Shown here one piece after another: positions 1 through 8,176 of a stretch of 64,000 nt of DNA. The notes under the pieces are model-generated. The model did not search any database. It saw only the letters and a program-made list of their open reading frames with translations, and was not told the origin of the DNA. The stretch lies in contig JAFBAL010000018.1 in assembly GCA_019247845.1 (NCBI GenBank), positions 1-64,000 of the forward strand, read 5' to 3'. How positions within the stretch are numbered: position 1 is the stretch's first letter; every line of letters begins with the position of its first letter. The translations under genes and the position numbers were made by a program. This stretch comes from Alphaproteobacteria bacterium (GTDB taxonomy: Bacteria > Pseudomonadota > Alphaproteobacteria > Micropepsales > Micropepsaceae).

Positions 1-715
1 TGCGCAGCGCCACGATGCCGACCCCCGGCACCGTGATGTAGTCGTTGTAGGTGGTGGTGCTGCCGCTGACCACCTTGTCCGACATCGCACCCGTCATCGG
101 ATCGTAGAGATAGCTCGTCGTCGTCGTGGCCGAGGTGCAGTTCGGCACGCACATCTTGTAGCGGTTCTCGAACGCCCCGTAGTACAGCTCCACCGAATTG
201 GTGCCCTCGGCTAGCGTCGTCATGTTGTTGGCGGCGGTATAGGTCATCGTGAACCCCGCCCCGCCCAGCATGTTGCCGTTGTTGTCGTAGCTGAAGGTCG
301 GGTTCGTCACGCCGTTGTAGTTGCCGGTGATCGAGGCCAGCTGGTGCGGACCGTAGCCCGTGCCACCATAGGTGTAGCAGTTCGCTGCCGTGCAGATGTC
401 GCTCTTCTTGGTGATGCCTCCCAGCGCGTCGTAGGCGATGGCCTTCCTGGGCATGGTCGTGCACGTCGCCGTCATCGACGCGTTCACCAGCCGGTTCATC
501 CCGTCATAGCAGAACTTCTCGGTATAGCCCTGCCAGGTGTCCGAACGGTCGATCAAATTGCCGTTCGGGTCCCAGTCGTAGGAATAGTTGGCCACGTCGC
601 CCGCGCAGGCCCCCGACGTCGTCGAGGCGCAGATGTTGAGCACGTTGCCGGTATCCGCGTCGAACCCTCTTGTCGTCACGACTCCGTTGCCGGCCGTCTG
701 CTGGGCAGAAATCAA
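1..715 (-). pseudogene. Orphan Rhs core fragment (continues past left edge)
   Basis: Read on the minus strand, this is a stretch of YD-repeat (Rhs) core protein that duplicates part of the complete Rhs gene at 1044-7193. Positions 1-705 align without net gaps to 2189-2893 (offset 2188) with scattered substitutions, about 95% identity by eye. Similarity stops abruptly at 705/2893. Upstream in the same frame a TAG stop precedes a TTG at 715, so no long N-terminus can be joined to it and there is no signal peptide. The frame stays open to the window edge, so the fragment may lead to another C-terminal tip beyond position 1. Displaced core fragments behind a full rhs gene and a small gene are the classic orphan-rhs layout, a reservoir for tip exchange by recombination. 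Whether it is translated from the TTG is unknown. Confidence 0.75.
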
Positions 716-806
716 TGGCTAGAGGTAGGGGCTCGTCTGGGCGAAGACCGCTTGATGCCGCGCACCACTTCTCTCGAGCGTCTACTAAGGATAGCAAGGC
801 AAGCAA

Positions 807-1031
807 TCACGCATCTTTTCTATTCCTGTCTTTATAAGCTCTAATTTCTTCGGGAGAGGGTGCGATATAGACAATAACGATAAACATTATCGCTGTACTC
901 ACCACCAAAGCCATCGTGTCGTATTCACCAAGCATATGCATCTTGAAAATCTGATTTACCAAGCAGAAAAAGAAAGGGATAGAGAACACCACCGTGATAG
1001 CCTTCCTTTGTGAATAAGAGAGCTTTTCCAT
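807..1031 (-). CDS. Small two-TM membrane protein, putative Rhs immunity protein
   Basis: A 74-residue protein with two predicted membrane segments, at about residues 11-30 and 39-58, and a charged C-terminal tail. The start ATG at 1031 is preceded by GGAG at a 7-base spacing. The gene begins 12 bases after the stop of the large Rhs gene on the same strand, so the two are probably co-transcribed. Its base composition is clearly more A/T-rich than the Rhs core, as is the Rhs tip just upstream, which fits joint acquisition of a toxin tip and its partner. I recognise no family. The immunity role is inferred only from position: the gene following an Rhs tip usually encodes the cognate immunity protein, and a membrane location would suit a membrane-acting tip. 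Confidence 0.6.
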   Translation of the reverse strand: MEKLSYSQRKAITVVFSIPFFFCLVNQIFKMHMLGEYDTMALVVSTAIMFIVIVYIAPSPEEIRAYKDRNRKDA

Positions 1032-1043
1032 ACTGACACTCCA

Positions 1044-4000
1044 TCAATGCGGGCAGGCCACTTGCTTCGGCCCGAGGACCCCCAATTTTGCGACAACCAA
1101 ATCATACATTGCGCCTGACATAATGCCGGAATTCTCCAAAGCAGCACTTATTTTTCTTCCTGCCACCGTATTTGGGTAGGCCTTCATGCCAATGCCGCTA
1201 ATAAACGCACTCATTCCCAACGTCGCTGCGCCGTGGGCTGCGTTCTCCCAGTCTCCGCCACCATACCCCTGAAAGAGGCCGCCGATGATTTGCAAGCCGC
1301 CGGCGTCCATCCCGCCATATCCGCCTGCGGACATCATGCCAATTCCCGCAGCTGATATCTCCTCCTGATCAATCACTAATCCACCCACAAAAACTCCAAC
1401 TCCCACAATTTCGACATCCGCCGAAGCATCTCCTAGTTTGGCTGACAAATCCTCAAGGCTATTTCCTGCATTGCAGGCCCACACCTGCGATTTGTGGTAA
1501 AGCAACTTGAAGGCCAAATATTGCTGTGTAGGTGCGCGCTGGTCCCACATATTACCCAGTTTGCTGAGCGTTGTTCCGAAGGAAGAGCTTTCGGCAGAGC
1601 CCGGAAACCAGAACAATGCCGAACCTTCGGCAGACCCGGCAAGGTCGATAGTAGCTACGGAGGCGATACGCGAAAAGCCACCAAGATCGTGTTCGAACAC
1701 ATCGCCGCGGCCGCTTCCACCGGAAAGGAAATTCAGCAGGCCGAACCCGCCTTCGTGGCGCGGCGGGTCTATATTCGTCATCACCCAGCACCAGATACCA
1801 CAATAAGTGTCGCCGGTATGTCCCGTCGGATCAGTATCGTTTAGCGGATTGTCATAGACATAAGCATACCGGTTATAGGCCTGGCTGTAGCCGGGATCGG
1901 GGATGATGCTGTCTGCCCCCTGGAACCTGCCGAGGCTCGGATCGTAGGTCCGTGCATTCATGTTGATGAGACAGAAGCTGTCGAGCATCTCGTGACCGGT
2001 ATAGCCGCGGGTGGTGAGCGAGGTGATCGAGCAGGCGCTGTTGTCGGTGCCGTTGGCGTTGCGCCGCTTGCCCCAGGGGTCGTAGCTCAGGCGCTCGCTG
2101 ATGGCCTTCGACGCATCGGTGATCGCCGAGATCGAGCCCAGGTGGTCGAGCGCCGTGTAGTACCAGCTGACCGTGGTGCCGATCTTGTTGCGCAGCGCCA
2201 CGATACCGACGCCTGGGACCGTGATGTAGTCGTTGTAGGTGGTGGTGCCGCCGGTTACCACCTTGTCCGACATCGCCCCCGTCATCGGATCGTAGAGATA
2301 GCTCGTCGTCGTCGTCGCCGAGGTGCAGTTCGGCACGCACATCTTGTAGCGGTTCTCGAACGCGCCGTAGAGCAGCTCCACCGCGTTGGTGCCTTCGCTC
2401 AGCGTCGTCATCCTGTTGGCGGCGGTATAGCTCATCGTGAACCCCGCCCCGCCCAGCATGTTGCCGTTGTTGTCGTAAGTGAAGGTCGGGTTGGTCACGC
2501 CGTTGTAGTTGCCGGTGATCGAGGCCAGCTGGTGCGGGCCGTAACCCGTGCCGCCATAGGTGTAGCAGTTCGCCGCGGTGCAGATGTCGCTCTTCTTGGT
2601 GATGCCCGCCAGCGCGTCGTAGGCGATGGCCTTCCTCGGGCTCGTGGTGCAGGTCGAGGTCATCGACGCGTTCACCAGCCGGTTCATCCCGTCGTAACAG
2701 AACTTCTCGGTATAGCCCTGCCAGGTGTCCGAACGGTCGATCAGGTTGCCGTTCGGGTCCCAGTCGTAGGAATAGTTGGCCACGTCGCCCGCGCAGGCCC
2801 CCGACGTCGTCGAGGCGCAGATGTTGAGCACGCGCCCGGTATCCGCGTCGTATCCCGCCGTGGTCACAACACCGTTGCCGGCCGTCTGCTGGGTGTAGTG
2901 CATCTCGGCATCGGCCGCGTTCGCCTGCCACACCGTGCTCGACGTCGAATTGTCCTGGATCTGCGAGAGATAGCCGTAGCTGTTGTAGACGTATTTGGCG
3001 GTGAAGCCGGACGGATAGGCCACCGTATACAGCCGGCCGTTGGTGTCGTAGCTGTAGGTATAGGGGTTGCTGACGCCGTCGATCTTGACCTTGCCCGTCT
3101 GCAGCCGGCTGTAGCTGTCATAGGTCGCCGTCAGCTGATAGTTCCCCGCCGAGCAGGTGGCGTTGATGCACGCGCTCATGAACCTGCCCGTGCCGTTCGT
3201 CGTGTCATAGAAGAACTTGCGCGTCGTCGTGCCCCCGTCCTGACGCGTCGTGACGCGGCTCAAGGCATCGTAGGTGAAGGCCATCGTCAGGCCGTTGGCG
3301 TCCGTCTGGCTCTTCAGCTGGCCCAAGCCGTCGACGACGTAGCTCCAGGCATGGGTCGTGCCGCCCATGTCGGGATCGGTCATCCCCGTCCTGCGGCCGC
3401 GCAGGTCGAAGGTGTTGGTGATGACGTTGCCGTTGGTGTCCGTGATCGTCAGCGGATTGCCGAAGGCGTCATAGACATAGCTCATTTTGCTGCCGGTGAT
3501 CGTGCCCGTCGCGGTGCAATCGGCGCTGGCGTTGTCGATCGTGCTGGCGACCAGCCCCTGGTCGTTCAGCGTCGTCACCTTGATCTCGTCGACCGGGGTC
3601 GAGCCGTTCATCCACCGGCGCTTCACCGAGGTGACCTGGCCGTTGTAGCAATAGCTGGTCGTCGAGGCGTCGGGCAGCGTGACCAGCGAGACGCGGCTGA
3701 TCGCGTCATAGGCATAGGTCGTCCACACCGCGGTGCCGCCCGAGACGAAATAGGGCCGGCTGGTCTGCGACACGTGGCCGTCGGCGTCGTATTGCGTCGC
3801 GGTGCGGATCACCGAGCCGCTGAAGCCTTCCACGTCGTTGGCGATCACGCGGCCCAGCGAGTCGTAATAGGTCCAGCTCGCCGCCCCGTTGGCGGTGCCG
3901 AGCGGGCCCTTCGGCTGCGCCTTCACGACATAGGCGCCGTGGGTCGGGCACGAGGCCGAGCCGCCGTTCACGCCGGAACAGAAGTTGTAGGTGATCGTCG

Positions 4001-7000
4001 TCTGGTTCGAATCCGGCTGGTGCACGCCGGTCGTGCGGCCCAGCGTGTCGATGTCGAAGCTGGTGACCAGGCTGTTGAGGTCGGTCGTGGTCGCCACCGT
4101 GCCGAAGCCGGGATCGAAGGTGATGCCGGTCGATTGCGACAGCGCGTTGGTCGTGCCCGTCGGAAATTCGCCGTTCGCGTCCCAGTTCACGCTGCTGCCG
4201 CGCGAGGCGAAGCTGGGGCCCTGCAGCGTGGTCGTCGTGCGGTTGCCGTACTGGTCGTAGGAATAGTCGGCCTCGAGCTTGAGCCTGCCGGTATCGGCCT
4301 GCTCGGCATAGGCGTTGGTGGTGAGCCCCGTCGGCGAGGTATCGGGCGTATAGGTGAAGGTGCGCGTGATGTCCGAGGTTCCGACCGTGTTGTGCACCGT
4401 GGTCTGCGTCAGCTGGCCCAGCACCCAGTTGGTGGTGTCGTTGGTGAAGGTGTAGTCCACATCGCTGTAGTTCACCAGGTTGATGCGGAGAAGGTATCCG
4501 TTCATGTTGTTGGAGGTGTCGTAGCCGTAGTCGTAGCGGATGGCCGGCAATGTCGCTCCGTTCAGGTCGTAGCGCGTGGTGCTCGTATGGACGAGCTGGA
4601 GCGCATAGACGCCGGAATAGATGTCGCCGTAGACGATCTCGGTCTGGGTGAGCGCCTGCGTGCCCGACGAGACGTCGACCTCGCTGGGCTTGCCGGTGAA
4701 GGGGATGTCGGTGCGGTAGGTCGTCGTCGTCGTGAGGTTGCCGGTGCGCGAGTCGGTTTTGACGATCTTGCTGAAGGCCTGGAAGCTCGACGGAAGGTTG
4801 GACTTCGGCCCCGGCACGGGCGGCGCGGTCATGTCGAAGACGCCGTCCTGATAGGTATAGTCGGTGTGATAGGCCGTGACGCTGGCGCCGTCGTCGACGC
4901 CCAGCCGCGACACGACGTACCACGGCCCGTCGAGCTCGGCCTGCGGATAGGCAAGGCCGCTGACGCCGGATTTCGTGAAGAAGGGCGAGTTCTGGTCCAG
5001 CCGGTCGTAGGTGATCGAGGTGGTCGCGCCGATGCCGTTGTGCACGGCGGTGATGCGCTCGGGCACGAACTGATAGGTCTGGAGCTTGTCGCCGCTCGAC
5101 GGCGAGCGGAACCAGATGTCGTCGGCGCCGTCGTTGTTCCAGTCCTGGATCGACGCCCCCGTGGTGCTGCTCGGGCTGGTGACGCTGATGCCGCTGCCGC
5201 TGTTGAAGCCCGTGCCGGTCGACAGATAGATGGTCTGGGTGGTGGTGCCGCCACAAACGATCAAGATGTCGGTCCGGCCGTCGCCGTCGAAATCGCCGGG
5301 ATAGGCGGTGCAGGCGTTCCAGCCGCTCGTGCCGGAGATCGGAGTGCCGGAGGCGAGGCCCGTGCCGGTCGACAGATAGAGCGTGGCCCCGCCGCTCGCG
5401 ATCGTCAGCACGTCGGTCTTGCCGTCGCCGTTGTAGTCGCCGAGCACGATGGTGCCGGAAAGCCCCGACGCCGATCCGGTCGCCGTGGCGGGGGTGCAGA
5501 AATAGTGGATGTTGTTGTCGGTGCTTCCCTGCGCAAGGATGTCCGTGCAGCCGTCGCCATCGAAATCGCCGGCACGGACGGTGTTGCTCGAGCCGCCCCA
5601 GCTGTAGATGGTGCCGCCGTACGACATGCCGCCCACGCCGTCGCTGGCATAGACCCTGCCGTCCGCCGCGGCGATCTGGGCGAAGCCGTCGGTCCTGCCG
5701 TCGCCATTGAAGTCGCCGGTGGCGGCCATCTCGGGCAGCGTGGGAGACGGAATCGTATATTGCGTGATGGTCCCGGACTGGCCGTTGCGCGTGAGCGTCG
5801 TGATGTTCTTGTCCGATACGACGCCGCCGGCGCTGGTGCTGTAGTCCTGGTCGAGAAGGAAATCGCTATATCCGTCCGCGTCGTAGTCGCCGACGATGGG
5901 GAAGTTCACGCCGAGCTTGAAGCAGGCATCCCCGCTGTAGAGAAGCTGCGTCGCGTTACCCGGGATCCAATAGTGGTAATAGGTGTCGATCCCGGACGCC
6001 GAGAAGCTGCCCACATTGGGCGTCGCGTTGGCGCCGGCGAAGATCGTGCCGCCCGTCGGGCAGCTCGTGTCGATCGTCACCGCGTCGAGCAGGCCGTCGC
6101 CGTTGAAGTCGCCGGAAAAGAGCTGGCGGCTGTTCGCGAACGACTGGCTGCTGGGCGAATTCGCCGTCGCCAGGCCGGTGCCGCCCTGCCAGTCGAAGGT
6201 CGTCGGCGCGAAGCAGGTCGTGGCCGCCGCGTCGCACTGCGTGACCGAGGTCAGCCGCGAATGCAGGCCCGCCGCGGTGCCCGGGCGATAGCCGAGCTTG
6301 TAGTCATAGACCAGCGTCGACCCGGCATAGGTCTTGATGTCGGTCAAAAGCTGCATGGTCTTGCGCACATAGCCCGCCTGATAGCTGGGCACGATGTCGA
6401 GGCGCTGGGTGGTGGCATAGGCGAACTGCACCGAGTTGTAGGGCAGCAGTGCCGGCGAGGCGGCGGCGTTGCCGGTATAGTCGATGCGGGTGGGGTAATA
6501 GTCCCCGTTGGCCTGATCCTCGGTATAGGTGACCGTCAGATAGTTGCCCTTGGTATCGGTGATCTTGTTGACCAGCCAGGCGCGGCCCGTCGAATTGGTG
6601 CTGCTCGCCTCGATCCTGGAATCGGCGGTGTGGCCGAGCTCCATGGTGGTGCCGTTCCTGAGCTTCACGGTGAAATAGTCGGGGTCGGTACCGCTCGTGG
6701 TATGCGCCGTGACCTGGCTGTAGCCGTTGATGAAGGTGTAGTAGACCGAATTGTTCGCGCCATAGGTGCCGGTCGACACCAGCAGGTGCTGGCCGTTCAG
6801 GCAGAACCTGTCGTTGCTGTCGTAGTTGACGCTGCCGCGCGCGCCTTCGATGGCCATCGTCTTGGGGCAGCGCGTGATCGCGTCCAGGCCGCCCAGCATC
6901 CAGCCGTAGCCGGCGATGCCGTTGCCGGCGCGGCTCGAATAGTTGAGCGAGAGGTGCGGCACCATGCCGGCCGTGCCGGGCGGCGCCACGATCGGGATCG

Positions 7001-7193
7001 AGAAGCCGAACTGGCCCGCGATATCGACCCCGCCCGCGCCGCCGGTCACCATCTGTCCGGTCAGCGCCGAGGCCGGTTGCGCCGCCGCCAGCGCACCCAG
7101 CGCCAGAGCCGCAGCCCGCGCCAGCCGTTGCCAGGATCTCGACGTGGCGGATTTCTCGACGAAGGCGTGAACGTACGACAGACAGCAAAGCAT
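1044..7193 (-). CDS. Secreted SpvB/FG-GAP/YD-repeat (Rhs) giant protein 1
   Basis: About 2,049 residues. The start at 7193 is chosen because GGGGAG lies 7 bases upstream; a longer frame to 7250 lacks such support. Residues 1-43 form a Sec-type signal peptide ending at an Ala-rich PASA-type cleavage site. Then come an SpvB/TcdB-like N-terminal domain (about 45-345), seven FG-GAP/VCBS-type calcium-binding motifs of the DFNGDG/DFDGDG type (about 350-690), a TcdB-middle-like segment, many YD repeats (from about 980) and an Rhs core ending in DPTGH near residue 1792. The last 257 residues (1044-1817) are a variable tip, lower in G+C, rich in Gly/Ala and hydrophobic residues, ending ACPH. Such proteins encapsulate and deliver a C-terminal toxin; the tip activity here is unrecognised. 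A small membrane-protein gene follows at once. The paralogue at 17721-23702 has the same plan. Confidence 0.9.
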   Translation of the reverse strand: MLCCLSYVHAFVEKSATSRSWQRLARAAALALGALAAAQPASALTGQMVTGGAGGVDIAGQFGFSIPIVAPPGTAGMVPHLSLNYSSRAGNGIAGYGWMLGGLDAITRCPKTMAIEGARGSVNYDSNDRFCLNGQHLLVSTGTYGANNSVYYTFINGYSQVTAHTTSGTDPDYFTVKLRNGTTMELGHTADSRIEASSTNSTGRAWLVNKITDTKGNYLTVTYTEDQANGDYYPTRIDYTGNAAASPALLPYNSVQFAYATTQRLDIVPSYQAGYVRKTMQLLTDIKTYAGSTLVYDYKLGYRPGTAAGLHSRLTSVTQCDAAATTCFAPTTFDWQGGTGLATANSPSSQSFANSRQLFSGDFNGDGLLDAVTIDTSCPTGGTIFAGANATPNVGSFSASGIDTYYHYWIPGNATQLLYSGDACFKLGVNFPIVGDYDADGYSDFLLDQDYSTSAGGVVSDKNITTLTRNGQSGTITQYTIPSPTLPEMAATGDFNGDGRTDGFAQIAAADGRVYASDGVGGMSYGGTIYSWGGSSNTVRAGDFDGDGCTDILAQGSTDNNIHYFCTPATATGSASGLSGTIVLGDYNGDGKTDVLTIASGGATLYLSTGTGLASGTPISGTSGWNACTAYPGDFDGDGRTDILIVCGGTTTQTIYLSTGTGFNSGSGISVTSPSSTTGASIQDWNNDGADDIWFRSPSSGDKLQTYQFVPERITAVHNGIGATTSITYDRLDQNSPFFTKSGVSGLAYPQAELDGPWYVVSRLGVDDGASVTAYHTDYTYQDGVFDMTAPPVPGPKSNLPSSFQAFSKIVKTDSRTGNLTTTTTYRTDIPFTGKPSEVDVSSGTQALTQTEIVYGDIYSGVYALQLVHTSTTRYDLNGATLPAIRYDYGYDTSNNMNGYLLRINLVNYSDVDYTFTNDTTNWVLGQLTQTTVHNTVGTSDITRTFTYTPDTSPTGLTTNAYAEQADTGRLKLEADYSYDQYGNRTTTTLQGPSFASRGSSVNWDANGEFPTGTTNALSQSTGITFDPGFGTVATTTDLNSLVTSFDIDTLGRTTGVHQPDSNQTTITYNFCSGVNGGSASCPTHGAYVVKAQPKGPLGTANGAASWTYYDSLGRVIANDVEGFSGSVIRTATQYDADGHVSQTSRPYFVSGGTAVWTTYAYDAISRVSLVTLPDASTTSYCYNGQVTSVKRRWMNGSTPVDEIKVTTLNDQGLVASTIDNASADCTATGTITGSKMSYVYDAFGNPLTITDTNGNVITNTFDLRGRRTGMTDPDMGGTTHAWSYVVDGLGQLKSQTDANGLTMAFTYDALSRVTTRQDGGTTTRKFFYDTTNGTGRFMSACINATCSAGNYQLTATYDSYSRLQTGKVKIDGVSNPYTYSYDTNGRLYTVAYPSGFTAKYVYNSYGYLSQIQDNSTSSTVWQANAADAEMHYTQQTAGNGVVTTAGYDADTGRVLNICASTTSGACAGDVANYSYDWDPNGNLIDRSDTWQGYTEKFCYDGMNRLVNASMTSTCTTSPRKAIAYDALAGITKKSDICTAANCYTYGGTGYGPHQLASITGNYNGVTNPTFTYDNNGNMLGGAGFTMSYTAANRMTTLSEGTNAVELLYGAFENRYKMCVPNCTSATTTTSYLYDPMTGAMSDKVVTGGTTTYNDYITVPGVGIVALRNKIGTTVSWYYTALDHLGSISAITDASKAISERLSYDPWGKRRNANGTDNSACSITSLTTRGYTGHEMLDSFCLINMNARTYDPSLGRFQGADSIIPDPGYSQAYNRYAYVYDNPLNDTDPTGHTGDTYCGIWCWVMTNIDPPRHEGGFGLLNFLSGGSGRGDVFEHDLGGFSRIASVATIDLAGSAEGSALFWFPGSAESSSFGTTLSKLGNMWDQRAPTQQYLAFKLLYHKSQVWACNAGNSLEDLSAKLGDASADVEIVGVGVFVGGLVIDQEEISAAGIGMMSAGGYGGMDAGGLQIIGGLFQGYGGGDWENAAHGAATLGMSAFISGIGMKAYPNTVAGRKISAALENSGIMSGAMYDLVVAKLGVLGPKQVACPH

Positions 7194-7441
7194 GCGCTTG
7201 CTCCCCCCAGCTCCCGGGAACAGGCTAGCCGCACACGCGGCAACTGACAATTGACGAATTCCAGTGACAAGCGAATTTGCGCGCTTTGTCGCGCGCGGCC
7301 ACGCAAATAAAATCGTTGATCTTCCGGTTTATTCTTCCGCGCGCCGCGAACTACCGAAAAGCGAATCGGTCCAGCGACGATTTACAACTGGCGACGACGC
7401 GCATTCTGCACTTAAGTAGCCGGAGCTCGAGGGCGGTGGCG

Positions 7442-8098
7442 ATGACGCAGTGGGAAGAATGGAGGCACCGGGTGCAGCGCGTCCTTCGGGATGCTGGCGC
7501 GCTCGTTCCGCATCGCCTGCTCGCGATCGCTGGCGGCCTTCCCCGCAACGCGCTGCATCGCGAAAACGCCGTCGTAATCGCGGGCGTGGCGGCGCTGCAC
7601 GTCGTGTTCCTCTGGCTCATCGTCCTGTCGCTGCGCATGCCGCATGCCCATGTCGACACGCGCGAGCTTCAGGTGGTGCTCGCGCCGGCGGAACGGCACG
7701 AGACGCCCATCGCGCTGCCGCAATCGCCGCTGGTGGCGAGCATCCCCGAGATCGTCGTCGATGACGACGATGCGCCCCAGAGCACGATCGCCGCGGCATC
7801 GGCGGCGCTCGTGCTGGCGCCCCGGCCCGATCCTCGCAGCGCCAACGTCCCGCCGACGCTGGCGGCGGTCGGCACGCGCGCGGGCCAGGGCGCGGTCGGC
7901 GTCGTGCTGCGCATCTTCGTGCTCGTCGACGGCAGCATTTCCGAAGCGCGGGTCGTCGCCTCGTCGGGGCAAAGCGACACCGACGCCAAGGCGATCGACT
8001 ACGTCAAAGCCAATTGGCGCTTCATCCCGGCCAAGCTCAACGGCTCCGCCATCGCCTATTGGACGACCGTGAACGTGCCGTTCCGCGCCGACGGATAG
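7442..8098 (+). CDS. TonB-like energy transducer
   Basis: A 218-residue protein. The start at 7442 is preceded by GAGG at about 9 bases; the frame is open further upstream to 7277 but has no better signal. There is one membrane anchor near residues 40-60, a Pro/Asp-containing periplasmic linker, and a C-terminal TonB-type domain from about residue 150 with the pattern VDGSISEARVVASSG followed by ANWRFIPA. TonB proteins span the periplasm and pass proton-motive energy from ExbBD to outer-membrane receptors. No exbB or exbD lies in the window, so it would rely on copies elsewhere. It sits 78 bases upstream of a TonB-dependent receptor on the same strand and probably serves it. Confidence 0.8.
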   Translation: MTQWEEWRHRVQRVLRDAGALVPHRLLAIAGGLPRNALHRENAVVIAGVAALHVVFLWLIVLSLRMPHAHVDTRELQVVLAPAERHETPIALPQSPLVASIPEIVVDDDDAPQSTIAAASAALVLAPRPDPRSANVPPTLAAVGTRAGQGAVGVVLRIFVLVDGSISEARVVASSGQSDTDAKAIDYVKANWRFIPAKLNGSAIAYWTTVNVPFRADG

Positions 8099-8136
8099 GC
8101 GCGATCCGTGCCGGCTGGCGGTTGCAGGAATTGATT

Positions 8137-8147
8137 TTGCGTCGCAA
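8137..8147. promoter_or_regulatory. Palindrome upstream of receptor, possible Fur-type operator
   Basis: TTGCG-T-CGCAA is a perfect inverted repeat in an A/T-richer pocket of the 78-base gap before the receptor gene, 30 bases ahead of its TTG start. Iron-uptake genes are normally repressed by Fur-family proteins binding A/T-rich palindromes at this position. Assignment to Fur is inference; the half-site is short and could occur by chance. Confidence 0.35.
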
Positions 8148-8176
8148 TAATACGTCCACCTCGTGGGGGACGACCT

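Noticed and set aside
1992..7247. Very long plus-strand open frame (1,751 codons) opposite Rhs protein 1
   Set aside because: Arg/Gly/Val/Ala-rich low-complexity translation, exactly antisense to a well-supported gene; a consequence of high G+C at third positions.
7275..7318. ATTTGCG and CGCAAAT half-sites upstream of the TonB-like gene as a Fur site
   Set aside because: The arms are 30 bases apart, too far for one operator; kept out of the feature list.
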